DNA of 64,000 nt, from positions 495,501 through 559,500 of the forward strand of contig NC_015703.1 of assembly GCF_000218895.1 (NCBI RefSeq), read 5' to 3'. Below, one piece after another: positions 1-9,291 of this stretch. This stretch comes from Runella slithyformis DSM 19594 (lineage in GTDB: Bacteria > Bacteroidota > Bacteroidia > Cytophagales > Spirosomataceae). Position 1 is the stretch's first letter, and each line of letters opens with the position of its first letter. Under the pieces are notes generated by a model. The model was not told where the DNA came from. It saw nothing but the letters and a program-made list of their open reading frames with translations, and made no database searches. Both the position numbers and the translations under genes were made by a program.

Positions 1-2
1 TC

Positions 3-698
3 ACCGATCATTATCTCGAAAGCACCAACCAAACCGCCCTCCCGCAGCAGATCGCTCTGGAAGACGGCAGTACCGTGACGCTCTACCCCAAAAGCAGCAT
101 TCGGTATCCTAACCCCTTCAGTCCTTCCCGGAGAGAGGTTTATCTCAACGGCAAAGCGTTTTTTGACATTACCAAAAATCCCCGAAAACCTTTCTGGGTG
201 TATACCTACCATATTTCAACGCAGGTGTTGGGCACTAGTTTTATGGTCAATTCCTTTGCCGATGCCAAAGAGGCAAACGTAGAAGTAAAAACGGGCAAGG
301 TCTCCGTGTATACGCGCAAAGACCTGGAAAAAGCCAAAGGAACGCAACAAAACGCAAGGGCGGGCGTAGTACTCACGCCGAATCAGCAGGTGGCTTTTTC
401 AAAAACAGAGGAGCGCCTCTTAAAATCAATCGTAGAAGCGCCCTCGGTAGTGATTGAAGCTCCAAAGCAGGAATTTATTTTTGAAGAAGCCCCGGTTTCT
501 CAGGTATTCCGTTTTTTAGAGAAAATTTACGGCCTCACGGTCATTTATGACGCCAAGACCATGGAAGCCTGCTACCTCACGGCCAATCTCTCCGACGAAT
601 CCCTGTTTGATAAACTTGATTTGATCTGTAAGATCACTCACTCGGGCTACGAAATGGTTGATGGACAAATCATTATCCACAGTCGGGGCTGTAAATAG
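3..698 (+). CDS. FecR family anti-sigma factor, 5' end outside the window
   Basis: The reading frame is open from base 3 with no convincing start, so the gene begins upstream; a GTG at base 75 is only an internal codon. The first residues carry the FecR core pattern (LEDGSTVTLYPKSSIRYP), followed by a beta-rich FecR fold containing a VNSFADAKEANVEVKTGKV segment. The last ~70 residues look like the DUF4974 domain, the periplasmic part that contacts the receptor's STN domain. FecR proteins relay a signal from an outer-membrane receptor to an ECF sigma factor. The next gene encodes a SusC protein with an N-terminal STN domain, as expected for such a trans-envelope circuit. The partner sigma factor would lie upstream, outside the window. 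Family assignment is firm; the signal sensed is unknown. Confidence 0.9.
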   Translation, partial: TDHYLESTNQTALPQQIALEDGSTVTLYPKSSIRYPNPFSPSRREVYLNGKAFFDITKNPRKPFWVYTYHISTQVLGTSFMVNSFADAKEANVEVKTGKVSVYTRKDLEKAKGTQQNARAGVVLTPNQQVAFSKTEERLLKSIVEAPSVVIEAPKQEFIFEEAPVSQVFRFLEKIYGLTVIYDAKTMEACYLTANLSDESLFDKLDLICKITHSGYEMVDGQIIIHSRGCK

Positions 699-777
699 AA
701 CTTTTTCAAAAAAAAATTTCAAAAAACAAGTATCTCAGCTTACTCTCTGCCATCCATGAGAAAACCACTATTTTGTC

Positions 778-3700
778 ATGGATCTATTCTACAGGAAACC
801 TCATTTTTTCGGAACACTCATGAAAATCTCCTTCACACAGCTATTGATCGCAATACTGTGCATGGGTGTGTCGTATGCGCACGACGCCGCCGGTCAGGAA
901 ATGCTTGACCAAAAAGTCACCCTTAAACTTTCCAATGAAGACCTGAAAAGCACTTTGGGCGCGATTGAACGTACGACCAACGTACGCTTTATCTACAATC
1001 CCAAGGAAATCAGGGCCAATCAAAAAATCAATCTTAATGCCAAAAACGAAAAGCTCAAAGAAGTGCTGGAGCAGGTACTGACCCCGCTCAACATCAGTTT
1101 TGAGGCCAAAGGCAAACAGATCGCCCTCTTTAAAAAAGCAGTGGGCTTGATCGAAACACCGCCGAATACACCAACCATCCTCCCTCATCAGTCCATTGAC
1201 CAAAATGTAACCGGAAAAGTGACCGATGAAAAAGGCGAAGCACTCGTCGGAGTAACGGTTCAGGTAAAAGGCACCACGCGCGGCGCTACTACCGACGGAC
1301 AGGGCGCTTTTCGTATTTCGGTCATTGATGCAAAATCCGTACTGGTTTTTTCGTACATCGGCTACACCAAACAGGAAATCACGGTAGGAAATCAAACCAA
1401 TTTCAACATCAGTCTGGCCATTGACGATAAAAGCCTCGAAGAAGTGATCGTGGTAGGATACGGGACACAAAAGAAAGTAAATTTGACGGGAGCCGTTTCG
1501 ACCATTGATGCAAAAATGATCCAAAACCGCCCCAGCAGCAACCTGGCCAACGCCCTTCAGGGAACAACCCCGGGCTTAATTGTAACCCGCGTCACGGGCC
1601 AACCCGGCAACGAAAGCCTCAACCTGCAAATCAGAGGAGCCACCACTGCCAACGGTGACGTACCGCCCCTTGTGATCCTGGACGGAGTAACCGTACCCAG
1701 TACAACACTGCTTAACATGAACCCCAACGACGTGGAAAGCATGAGCGTGTTGAAAGATGCCGCTGCCGCCGCTATTTACGGCGCACAGGCTGCGGGGGGA
1801 GTTATTTTGGTAACAACCAAAAAAGGAAAAGCGGGCAAAGTATCCTTTGACTACCTGGGACAATTCGGCTCTGATTGGGCCATCAATGTTCCGGAGCGCC
1901 TGAGTTTGCTGGATGAAGCCAATTTAGTGAATTTAGGTCAGCTCAACGCCGGTGCCGGTCCGGAATACAATGCCTTTGACCTGGAACAAATTCGTAACAA
2001 TGTTCCGTATGTGGTCAACCCCGCCGATACCAATAATTATTTATATTATAATCAGGAGCCGCTTACCGATCAGCTTTTGCGGAAATATACCTCTATGCGT
2101 ACGCACAACATCACGGCTCGCGGCGGTACCGATAAGTTCAACTTCATGATTTCGGGCGGTTATTACGAAAAGCAAGGTGTTTTTAAGGTTGGCCCCGACA
2201 ATAACAAGCGGTACAATCTGCGGGTAAACTTAGGCACCCAGTTGACCAAACACCTTTCCCTAGATACACGCATTGCCTACACCCTCGAAAAAACCCGCCT
2301 ATCTTCCTCAGGAGCCGATGGCGGCGGCCTACTCTACCAAGTGTACCGTTTGCGTACCCGAACCCCGTTTTTCACTCCTGAAGGGCGCTACAACGGTGCC
2401 GGCTCGGCCGCATCCGCCTATGCAGAATTAGAGTCGGGCGGATACAATAACCTCGACAAAAACTTCTTTGACGGAACCTTTACCCTCAAAGCCGCCGAAG
2501 TCGTAAAAGGCCTTACCCTTCGCGCTGTAGCAGGAACGCAGTTTCGTCCCGAAAATCGAAACGTGTTTTTCCGAACGGTGCCTCTATGGGGTCGTAACAG
2601 CATTTCGCGCTTCGTCAATCAGGTAAATTCGTATCAGGTTACCCGTGACCTGACCAAAAATCTGAATCTCCAGTTTTTAGCCGATTATACTTATAAAATC
2701 GGCAACAGGCACACTTTCAGCGCTTTGGCGGGCTATCAATGGGAAGATGCCCGGTTTGAGCGGGTATTGACCCAAGCCAACAATCTCGTGAGCAATGACC
2801 TGCCCACGCTCAGCCTCGGCGACGATGCCACCAAAAGCAACAGCGAAACGATTCGGACGTACGCGTTTCAATCAATTTTCGGTCGTTTCAACTATAATTT
2901 CAGCGATAAATACCTTTTTGAAGTCACTGTACGACAGGATGAAAGCTCAAAACTGGCTCCCGGCCTGCGTACCCAGATCTTTCCGGCTGCTTCATTGGGA
3001 TGGAATGTACACCGCGAAGCCTGGTTTGCCAATTCTCTTAAGTTCATTTCAGAGCTCAAACTGCGCGGCTCATGGGGGCGCTTAGGCGGTGCTTTGGGCA
3101 GCACACTCGGTTTCTATGATTACCTAAACCAATTGTCGAGAAATTCAAACCTGGTCTTGGGAGATGCCCGTACTTCTTACATCGGTCAAACGTTCATTCC
3201 ATCGGCGGCCCTTTCATGGGAAACCATCGAAACCACCAACGGAGGAATAGACCTCGGATTATTCCAAAACCGCCTGCAGGCCAATTTTGATTACTACGTC
3301 AAATACAACCGCAATATGCTCACCCCGCAGCAACTCCCTGCGACCATCGGTATTTCCACCCCGCGCAAAAACAACGGAGAGTTAAAATCATGGGGCTGGG
3401 AACTTGACCTGCGCTACCGCGACCGCATCGGCAAGGATTTCAACTACAATATTTCGTTTAACCTTTCTGACAACCAAAACAAACTGCTCAGCTTCTCGGG
3501 TCGCCGCGTTATCAATGCGGGCTTCAACAGCCTTATCGAAGGCTACCCCATCAATACCCTTTGGGGCTACCAAACGGCGGGGTATTTCAGCTCGGCCGAC
3601 GAAGTAAAAGCGTCCCCATTCCAAGACAACCGTACAGGCCCGGGCGACGTGAAATACATTGACCGCAACGGTGACAACCGCCTCACGGTGGGCAAAGGAA

Positions 3701-4227
3701 ACGTAGACGATTTTGGCGACTTGGTTTATTTGGGTACCGACCAACCCCGTTTATTGTTTGGCTCTACGTTGGGTTTTGAGTGGAAAGGATTTGATTTCAT
3801 GGTATTCTTTCAGGGAGTGGGCAAACGCAGGTTCCGCCCTACTACGGAGTCCATTGCCCCGCGTCTGGTTACGTGGAAACAACCACTGGCCATTCACGCC
3901 GATTACTGGACGCCCGAAAATCCGGACGCCCTTTACCCGCGTCCTTTCACGGGAGCCACGCACAACTATGTCGCTTCTGACAAGTGGATCCTGGACGGCA
4001 AATACATGCGTTTGAAAAACCTTCAGGTAGGCTACACCCTGCCGAGCACGTTGACCAAACGCGTTAAGATCGAGCGCGCCCGATTCTTCTTCTCCGGGCA
4101 GGATCTATTTACCATTTCGGGCCTGGGAGCATTCCAAGGCTATTATGACCCCGAAACCCGTAACAACGTAGAAAATGACTATCCATTCTTCGCTACCGCA
4201 TCTGTGGGTCTGAACGTTTCTTTTTAA
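778..4227 (+). CDS. SusC/RagA-type TonB-dependent outer-membrane receptor with STN domain
   Basis: This 1149-residue protein imports oligosaccharide across the outer membrane with TonB energy. In order I see an N-terminal signal region, an STN (secretin/TonB short N-terminal) domain at about 48-118, a carboxypeptidase-regulatory-like domain at about 142-214, a TonB-box-like stretch EEVIVVGYGTQ near 221, the SusC signature NPNDVESMSVLKDA near 314, and a beta-barrel ending in the aromatic-terminated NVSF. A second in-frame ATG at base 820 (MKISFTQLL) gives a cleaner signal peptide and may be the real start. The STN domain and the FecR gene just upstream indicate sigma/anti-sigma regulation. The SusD partner follows 33 bases downstream. 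The glycan bound cannot be read from sequence. Confidence 0.95.
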   Translation: MDLFYRKPHFFGTLMKISFTQLLIAILCMGVSYAHDAAGQEMLDQKVTLKLSNEDLKSTLGAIERTTNVRFIYNPKEIRANQKINLNAKNEKLKEVLEQVLTPLNISFEAKGKQIALFKKAVGLIETPPNTPTILPHQSIDQNVTGKVTDEKGEALVGVTVQVKGTTRGATTDGQGAFRISVIDAKSVLVFSYIGYTKQEITVGNQTNFNISLAIDDKSLEEVIVVGYGTQKKVNLTGAVSTIDAKMIQNRPSSNLANALQGTTPGLIVTRVTGQPGNESLNLQIRGATTANGDVPPLVILDGVTVPSTTLLNMNPNDVESMSVLKDAAAAAIYGAQAAGGVILVTTKKGKAGKVSFDYLGQFGSDWAINVPERLSLLDEANLVNLGQLNAGAGPEYNAFDLEQIRNNVPYVVNPADTNNYLYYNQEPLTDQLLRKYTSMRTHNITARGGTDKFNFMISGGYYEKQGVFKVGPDNNKRYNLRVNLGTQLTKHLSLDTRIAYTLEKTRLSSSGADGGGLLYQVYRLRTRTPFFTPEGRYNGAGSAASAYAELESGGYNNLDKNFFDGTFTLKAAEVVKGLTLRAVAGTQFRPENRNVFFRTVPLWGRNSISRFVNQVNSYQVTRDLTKNLNLQFLADYTYKIGNRHTFSALAGYQWEDARFERVLTQANNLVSNDLPTLSLGDDATKSNSETIRTYAFQSIFGRFNYNFSDKYLFEVTVRQDESSKLAPGLRTQIFPAASLGWNVHREAWFANSLKFISELKLRGSWGRLGGALGSTLGFYDYLNQLSRNSNLVLGDARTSYIGQTFIPSAALSWETIETTNGGIDLGLFQNRLQANFDYYVKYNRNMLTPQQLPATIGISTPRKNNGELKSWGWELDLRYRDRIGKDFNYNISFNLSDNQNKLLSFSGRRVINAGFNSLIEGYPINTLWGYQTAGYFSSADEVKASPFQDNRTGPGDVKYIDRNGDNRLTVGKGNVDDFGDLVYLGTDQPRLLFGSTLGFEWKGFDFMVFFQGVGKRRFRPTTESIAPRLVTWKQPLAIHADYWTPENPDALYPRPFTGATHNYVASDKWILDGKYMRLKNLQVGYTLPSTLTKRVKIERARFFFSGQDLFTISGLGAFQGYYDPETRNNVENDYPFFATASVGLNVSF

Positions 4228-4260
4228 GTACCGAAATTTTACTTTTCAGCAATTCCGATA

Positions 4261-5874
4261 ATGAAAAAAATCCTTAAATATACCGCTTATTCTTTCGCCT
4301 TGCTGCTGGGGCTGTCGGCCTGCGACGTAAATCGCCTGCCCGAAACGGCCATCAGCGACGACACCTTCTGGCGCTCGGAATCCGACCTCAAGCAAGCCGC
4401 CAACTATTTATATACCTGGATGCCGGGGTTTAATACCGATGATGTATGGTCAGATGACGCCATCGGTTTGGCCTCCAACGGCATCAGCGACGGCTCACGT
4501 TTGGCCCCTTCTACCGACGGGTCGTACAATACGCCGTATCAACTCATCAGAGCGGCCAACAACATCATCGAAAAAGCGCCCCGGGCTGCTTCGGCCTCCC
4601 CGGCGGCCATCGACCGGTACATTGCCGAGGCTCGTTTTTTCCGGGCATTCGGTTATTTCTCTCTGGTTCAACGCTACGGAAGTGTGCCCTTGATCCTAAA
4701 AACCCTCACCGACGAATCACCGGAATTGACGGCCGCCGCCGCTCCGCGCGAGCAGATCGTAGAGCAAATGTACCAGGATCTGGATTTTGCCGCTTCCAAA
4801 CTGCCAACCCCCACTCAGTTGGGCAATGCCGATTACGGTCGCATTTCCAACACGGCCGCCCTGGCTTTCAAAGCACGCGTAGCGTTGTTTGAAGGTACTC
4901 GGGCCAAATTCCACAGTGCCGGCGACCCTATCAAGCATCTAACGGCCGCCTTTAACGCCGCCAAAGCCGTCATTGACAGCAGGCAGCACGATTTATTCGC
5001 CAACTATTTCAACCTGTTTCAATACGAAGGAGAAGGGCGTCAAAATCGTGAAAATATCATGGTACGCCAATACGGGGTCTCTATCACCGACCGGGTTTCA
5101 ACCCACGCCTACTACCGAGGCTCTATCGAAAACGGCAACATCAATCCGACAAAAGCCCTTTCGGATGCTTACGTAATGAGCGATGGCCTGCCCATCACCA
5201 AATCACCTTTGTACAAGACGCCCTCCGCCACCATTGAGATATTTGCCAACCGTGACGCACGTATGATCGCCACTTTTATGAAACGCGGCGATGCCCAGAT
5301 GACGACCAAACCGATCTTTGACGTAGCCAACCTCTCGTTCAATAAAACGGGGTACATGTTCCGTAAATTTGCCAACGTCGACGACTGGAACACGCAGGCC
5401 TCCCGCATCGACCGCCCTATTTTGCGCTACGCCGAGGTGCTGCTTACCTACGCTGAAGCCCGTTTTGAGCTGGACAACGCCATCAGCGACGCCGACCTTG
5501 ACCTTACCCTTAACCGCCTGCGTGCCCGCGCCGGAGTAGCCAAATTGACCAATGCTTTTGTAACCGCCAATGGCTTAACCATGCGCGAAGAGATCCGCCG
5601 CGAACGTCGCGTGGAATTGGCTCAGGAAGGGTTCCGTTATTGGGATCTGATTCGCTGGAAAACCGCTGAAATAGAGCTTCCTAAACCTATTTTAGGAATT
5701 TATTTCTTTAAATCAGAGTTCCCGCCGGCTACGGTCAACCTCACGCCCGACAATTTTATTTTGGTGCAGGGGGCCAACTTCCGCAAATTTGACCCGGCCA
5801 AAGATTATTTGTGGCCGTTGCCCATCAATGAAATTGCACTCAATCCGTCATTGAAGCAGAATCCGGGTTGGTAA
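4261..5874 (+). CDS. RagB/SusD family outer-membrane glycan-binding lipoprotein
   Basis: This 537-residue surface lipoprotein binds glycan and caps the SusC transporter. The signal peptide ends in a lipobox LSAC with the lipidated Cys at residue 21, followed by the usual SusD start (DVNRLPETAISDDTFW). The C-terminal RagB/SusD domain shows RRERRVELAQEGFRYWDLI and the family ending YLWPLPINEIALNPSLKQN. It sits 33 bases after its SusC partner, clearly co-transcribed, and a strong hairpin terminator follows its stop codon. Ligand specificity is unknown. Confidence 0.95.
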   Translation: MKKILKYTAYSFALLLGLSACDVNRLPETAISDDTFWRSESDLKQAANYLYTWMPGFNTDDVWSDDAIGLASNGISDGSRLAPSTDGSYNTPYQLIRAANNIIEKAPRAASASPAAIDRYIAEARFFRAFGYFSLVQRYGSVPLILKTLTDESPELTAAAAPREQIVEQMYQDLDFAASKLPTPTQLGNADYGRISNTAALAFKARVALFEGTRAKFHSAGDPIKHLTAAFNAAKAVIDSRQHDLFANYFNLFQYEGEGRQNRENIMVRQYGVSITDRVSTHAYYRGSIENGNINPTKALSDAYVMSDGLPITKSPLYKTPSATIEIFANRDARMIATFMKRGDAQMTTKPIFDVANLSFNKTGYMFRKFANVDDWNTQASRIDRPILRYAEVLLTYAEARFELDNAISDADLDLTLNRLRARAGVAKLTNAFVTANGLTMREEIRRERRVELAQEGFRYWDLIRWKTAEIELPKPILGIYFFKSEFPPATVNLTPDNFILVQGANFRKFDPAKDYLWPLPINEIALNPSLKQNPGW

Positions 5875-5880
5875 TCCCTG

Positions 5881-5928
5881 TATAAAAAGTCCCTCCTAAA
5901 CCCTAAAGTTGCGGAGGGACTTTTTATA
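5881..5928. terminator. Bidirectional intrinsic terminator after SusCD pair 1
   Basis: A perfect 16-bp stem (5881-5896 pairing with 5913-5928, core AAAAAGTCCCTCC) with a 16-base loop begins 6 bases after the SusD stop. A-rich and T-rich flanks make it work for both strands, which suits the convergent minus-strand gene ending at 5957. Confidence 0.9.
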
Positions 5929-5956
5929 TTTTTTCAGCGTAAAAATTAACGCACCC

Positions 5957-6400
5957 CTACGCCCCGTCGGGAGTTTTAGTAATAACCAACGTGCGGTCAT
6001 AGCGGGTATCAATGAAAGATACCGCACCGTACCCAACCAGTTTGTACAGTAAAATGCCTGCCGAAAGTATGTATCTGACTTCATCATTTTTATGGTAAAA
6101 CCCAAAATGAAGTAACAGTAACACCGTGATAAATGCCAAAGATTTGATTACATCGTTCCAATTACTCACAATCGTTAAGTCAAAGCGGTCGGTTGGCTTG
6201 ATGTGCAGATCAATCTTTCTTTTGAAAAACCCCCAGGAACCAACAGCGACATGGACATATTGCTCGTGCTGCACTAATGTGTATTCCAAATATTCATTGT
6301 TGTACAGGGAGCCCAGCTCTATATCATCCAGGTAGACCCTCAGCGGTAGCCGGTTCATCCACCAATGCGTACGGCGTGTAATCACAAAATGCGTTTTCAT
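5957..6400 (-). CDS. Hypothetical protein with two C-terminal membrane segments
   Basis: I do not recognise this family. The protein (147 residues from the ATG at 6400) has a soluble N-terminal half rich in beta-type residues, including a PLRVYLDDIELGSLYNN stretch and HEQYVHVAVGSWGFFKRK, and then two hydrophobic helices (IKSLAFITVLLLLHFGF and ILSAGILLYKLVGYGAVSF). An in-frame extension to 6487 exists, but it would add an unlikely Cys/His-rich leader, so I prefer 6400. It is a single gene convergent with SusD. The fold hints at a small membrane-anchored protein exposing a beta domain; no function is claimed. Confidence 0.6.
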   Translation of the reverse strand: MKTHFVITRRTHWWMNRLPLRVYLDDIELGSLYNNEYLEYTLVQHEQYVHVAVGSWGFFKRKIDLHIKPTDRFDLTIVSNWNDVIKSLAFITVLLLLHFGFYHKNDEVRYILSAGILLYKLVGYGAVSFIDTRYDRTLVITKTPDGA

Positions 6401-6575
6401 GGAAGCAACATTTATACCTATCAAAAATAGGAAAATCGTAAAATGAAAACAATGGTCTGACAGGCAATTTGCCTTACTAATTACCAAAACAGGAAATGTT
6501 TTAAGTAAATGCAGGTCATTATTCCCTTGATGCTATAGCAAAGCATAAACGTTGTACCAACCCCTCACAACCCTC

Positions 6576-7451
6576 ATGAAACCTGTCATTGCCACTTCCC
6601 GACTTCTTCCCTACGTATTGGCCCTGATTATCGTAAGCCTTTTTTCGTTTACCCCTCCCTCAAAGAAAGAAAAAGAAGAGTGGATCTCATTGTTTAACGG
6701 AAAAGACATTAAGAACTGGACCGTCAAGATCCATCACTATGACGTAGGCGACAACTACGCCAATACGTTTCGGGTAGAAGATAAAATGATCAAAGTGCGC
6801 TACGATCAATACGATAAATTCAACGAAAAATACGGGCATCTGTACTTCAATACGCCTTACTCCTACTATCACCTCAAAATGGAGTACCGCTTTACGGGTA
6901 TATGGCGCAAAGATGCTCCGAGTTATACGGAGCTGAACAGCGGCGTGATGTTTCACTCCCAAGACCCACGCACCATGCTCAAAGAACAGGATTGGCCCAT
7001 CTCAGTCGAAATGCAGTTTTTGGCCGGACTGGCCGACGGCAAGCCCCGCCCTACCGGCAACATGTGCTCCCCGGGCACGGACGTGATTTTTCAGGGCGTC
7101 AAGGACCCGCGCCACTGCATTAACTCCACCTCCAAAACCTACCCGAAAGAAGAATGGGTAACGGCCGAACTCATCGTACTCGGCGATTCGCTCATTACGC
7201 ACATCATCAACGGAGAGCCGGTTTTGCAGTATTCCAAACCGCAGATCGGCGGCGGAGTAGCCAATCGCTTCGACCCTGCCATCAAGCTCGACGGCAAATT
7301 ACTCAAAGAAGGATTCATCGCGCTTCAAAGCGAAGGGCAGGAGATCGATTTCAGAAACATTCAACTCCTGAACCTGGAAGGTTGCATGGACCCAAAATCC
7401 AAATCTTACAGACCGTATTATGTCAAACACCACCCCGGGAAATGTAAATAA
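6576..7451 (+). CDS. DUF1080 (3-keto-disaccharide hydrolase-like) secreted protein
   Basis: A 291-residue secreted protein of the DUF1080 family, a concanavalin-like beta-sandwich. The diagnostic start EEWISLFNGKDIKNWTVKI is followed by FRVEDKMIKVRYDQYDKF, YHLKMEYRFTG, LNSGVMFHSQDP and SVEMQFLAG, all typical of the family. Some members hydrolyse 3-keto-glycosides made by periplasmic dehydrogenases; that activity is known for the family and is only inferred here. I chose the ATG at 6576 because it starts a proper signal peptide; an upstream TTG at 6552 is possible. The 3' end overlaps the next gene by 32 bases, so the two are translationally coupled. Confidence 0.85.
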   Translation: MKPVIATSRLLPYVLALIIVSLFSFTPPSKKEKEEWISLFNGKDIKNWTVKIHHYDVGDNYANTFRVEDKMIKVRYDQYDKFNEKYGHLYFNTPYSYYHLKMEYRFTGIWRKDAPSYTELNSGVMFHSQDPRTMLKEQDWPISVEMQFLAGLADGKPRPTGNMCSPGTDVIFQGVKDPRHCINSTSKTYPKEEWVTAELIVLGDSLITHIINGEPVLQYSKPQIGGGVANRFDPAIKLDGKLLKEGFIALQSEGQEIDFRNIQLLNLEGCMDPKSKSYRPYYVKHHPGKCK

Positions 7452-9285
7452 AGTGTGTCAAAGGCGGCTTTTACACCTGTTCATTGCCTTTTTGCTGCTG
7501 ACAACGCAGGCGTGTAAGCAAGCGGAAACCACGCCGCCGATGCCTGAATTTACAGGCATTCTGAAAAATATTAAAGCCGAACACCCACGCGTAATGCTCT
7601 CCAATGAACGCATCGAAGAGCTCAAAACGCTGCAAAAAACCGACCCCACCCTCGACAAGTACATCAAAGCCGTGCTGGCAACGTCCAATGCCATGCTCTC
7701 CAAAGCACCGCTTCAACGCGTGTTGGAGGGCCCTCGCCTGCTGAACATCAGTCGGGAATTACTTAATCGCGTTACACACCTGTCGCTCAGTTACCGCCTC
7801 ACCAACGACAAAAAATACCTGGATGCAGCAGTTGCCAACCTGAAAACTGTCTGTGCATTTTCCGACTGGAATCCCTCCCATTTTTTAGACGTTGCCGAAA
7901 TGCTTCACGGGGTGGCTATTGGCTATGATTGGCTCTATGCCGACCTCAGCCCGGCTGACCGTGAAGTACTTCGGGAAGGCATTAAAAAGCACGGATTGGC
8001 CGAATACCGCAAACGCTACACCACCGAATGGTGGAGCAAAGCTGAAAATAACTGGAATCAGGTTTGCCACGGCGGTCTCATCGCGGGGGCATTGGCGGTG
8101 GCCGAAACCGACCCCACTTACGCGCAGGATTTCATTCCGTTGGCGCTCAAAAACATGCCCATCGCTCTCAAAAACTACGCACCCGACGGGCTTTGGTACG
8201 AAGGACCCGCTTACTGGAGCTATGCCACCGAGTATTTGGTGTACAGTATGGCGGCCCTGCAGTCAGCCTTAGGCACCATGGGCGATTTGGAAAAAACAGC
8301 GGGATTGGAGAAAACGGGCTTGGTCCCGATGATCTGCACCTCGCCAACCTACGGCTTTCTGAATTTTGCCGATGCGGGCGAAAACAGCAAATCTGATGCT
8401 TCGGAAGCTTTCTTTTTTTTGGCTAAAATTTACAACAACGCCAACATTTCCAATTACGCCCACGAAGTCATCAAAAACCGCAGTTTATTGGCGCAACCGC
8501 ATCATGTACTATGGTACCAAGCCTCCACAGCCAACGCCCCCGTTCGCGAGTTGGACAGTTATTTCAGAGGGAAAGTGGAAGTGGTCACCCTGCGCAGCGC
8601 CTGGAACGACCCCAATGCCCTGTGGCTGGGCGTCAAAGGTGGGGTAAACAGTTCGGAACACTCCCACCTCGACTTGGGTACTTTTGAACTCGAAGCCGGC
8701 GGCGTACGCTGGGCCCGTGATCTGGGTTCTGACGATTATAACCTGCCGGGTTACTGGACCATGGGCGTAGGCGGCCAACGCTGGACGTACTATCGCCTCA
8801 ATTCATTTAGTCACAATGTACCGCTGTTGGGCAATAAAAATCAGTACGAGCTGGCCAAAGCCAACTTTACCGAAACAATCTTAAATACTTCCACCCCTTC
8901 TGCTACGCTTGATCTAACGGAAGCTTACCGCGATTTTTCGTCCAAAAGCACCCGAAAGATCAGTATGGTTGATGCCAGAAAGGCGTTTTTGTTCGAAGAT
9001 ACCCATCGCCTTACCCAAACCACTCAAGTAGCCTGGGGCATGACCACGGCCCACCAAATTGAACTTGTGAAGGGCGGCAAGGCTATTTTACGGAATGCCA
9101 CCATCACCACTCGCACCCTGGAAGCCGAGATCATCGCGCCCGCCGGCGCGGAATTTACGGTGGAATCGGCGGCACAGAAAGCGCCCGAAAAATTAAACAC
9201 GGGCAACAGTCGCCTGATGTTGCGCCTTCCCAATCAATCGGGAGAAATAAAAATTGCGGTTAAATTAACGCCTAAGATGTCTTAA
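7420..9285 (+). CDS. Heparinase II/III-type polysaccharide lyase, lipoprotein
   Basis: This 621-residue protein fits the alginate lyase/heparinase II-III architecture: an alpha/alpha toroid followed by an antiparallel beta-sandwich. The signal peptide ends in TTQAC with the lipidated Cys at residue 32. The toroid holds NNWNQVCHGG near 210 and a Tyr-rich YWSYATEYLVY near 265; the heparinase domain holds EHSHLDLGTFELEAGG near 411, where His and Tyr side chains of the family lie. Such enzymes cleave uronic-acid-containing polymers by beta-elimination. A paralogue sits at 19218-21104. It overlaps the DUF1080 gene and is 6 bases from the acyltransferase gene. Substrate is unknown. Confidence 0.85.
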   Translation: MSNTTPGNVNKVCQRRLLHLFIAFLLLTTQACKQAETTPPMPEFTGILKNIKAEHPRVMLSNERIEELKTLQKTDPTLDKYIKAVLATSNAMLSKAPLQRVLEGPRLLNISRELLNRVTHLSLSYRLTNDKKYLDAAVANLKTVCAFSDWNPSHFLDVAEMLHGVAIGYDWLYADLSPADREVLREGIKKHGLAEYRKRYTTEWWSKAENNWNQVCHGGLIAGALAVAETDPTYAQDFIPLALKNMPIALKNYAPDGLWYEGPAYWSYATEYLVYSMAALQSALGTMGDLEKTAGLEKTGLVPMICTSPTYGFLNFADAGENSKSDASEAFFFLAKIYNNANISNYAHEVIKNRSLLAQPHHVLWYQASTANAPVRELDSYFRGKVEVVTLRSAWNDPNALWLGVKGGVNSSEHSHLDLGTFELEAGGVRWARDLGSDDYNLPGYWTMGVGGQRWTYYRLNSFSHNVPLLGNKNQYELAKANFTETILNTSTPSATLDLTEAYRDFSSKSTRKISMVDARKAFLFEDTHRLTQTTQVAWGMTTAHQIELVKGGKAILRNATITTRTLEAEIIAPAGAEFTVESAAQKAPEKLNTGNSRLMLRLPNQSGEIKIAVKLTPKMS

Positions 9286-9291
9286 TACCGC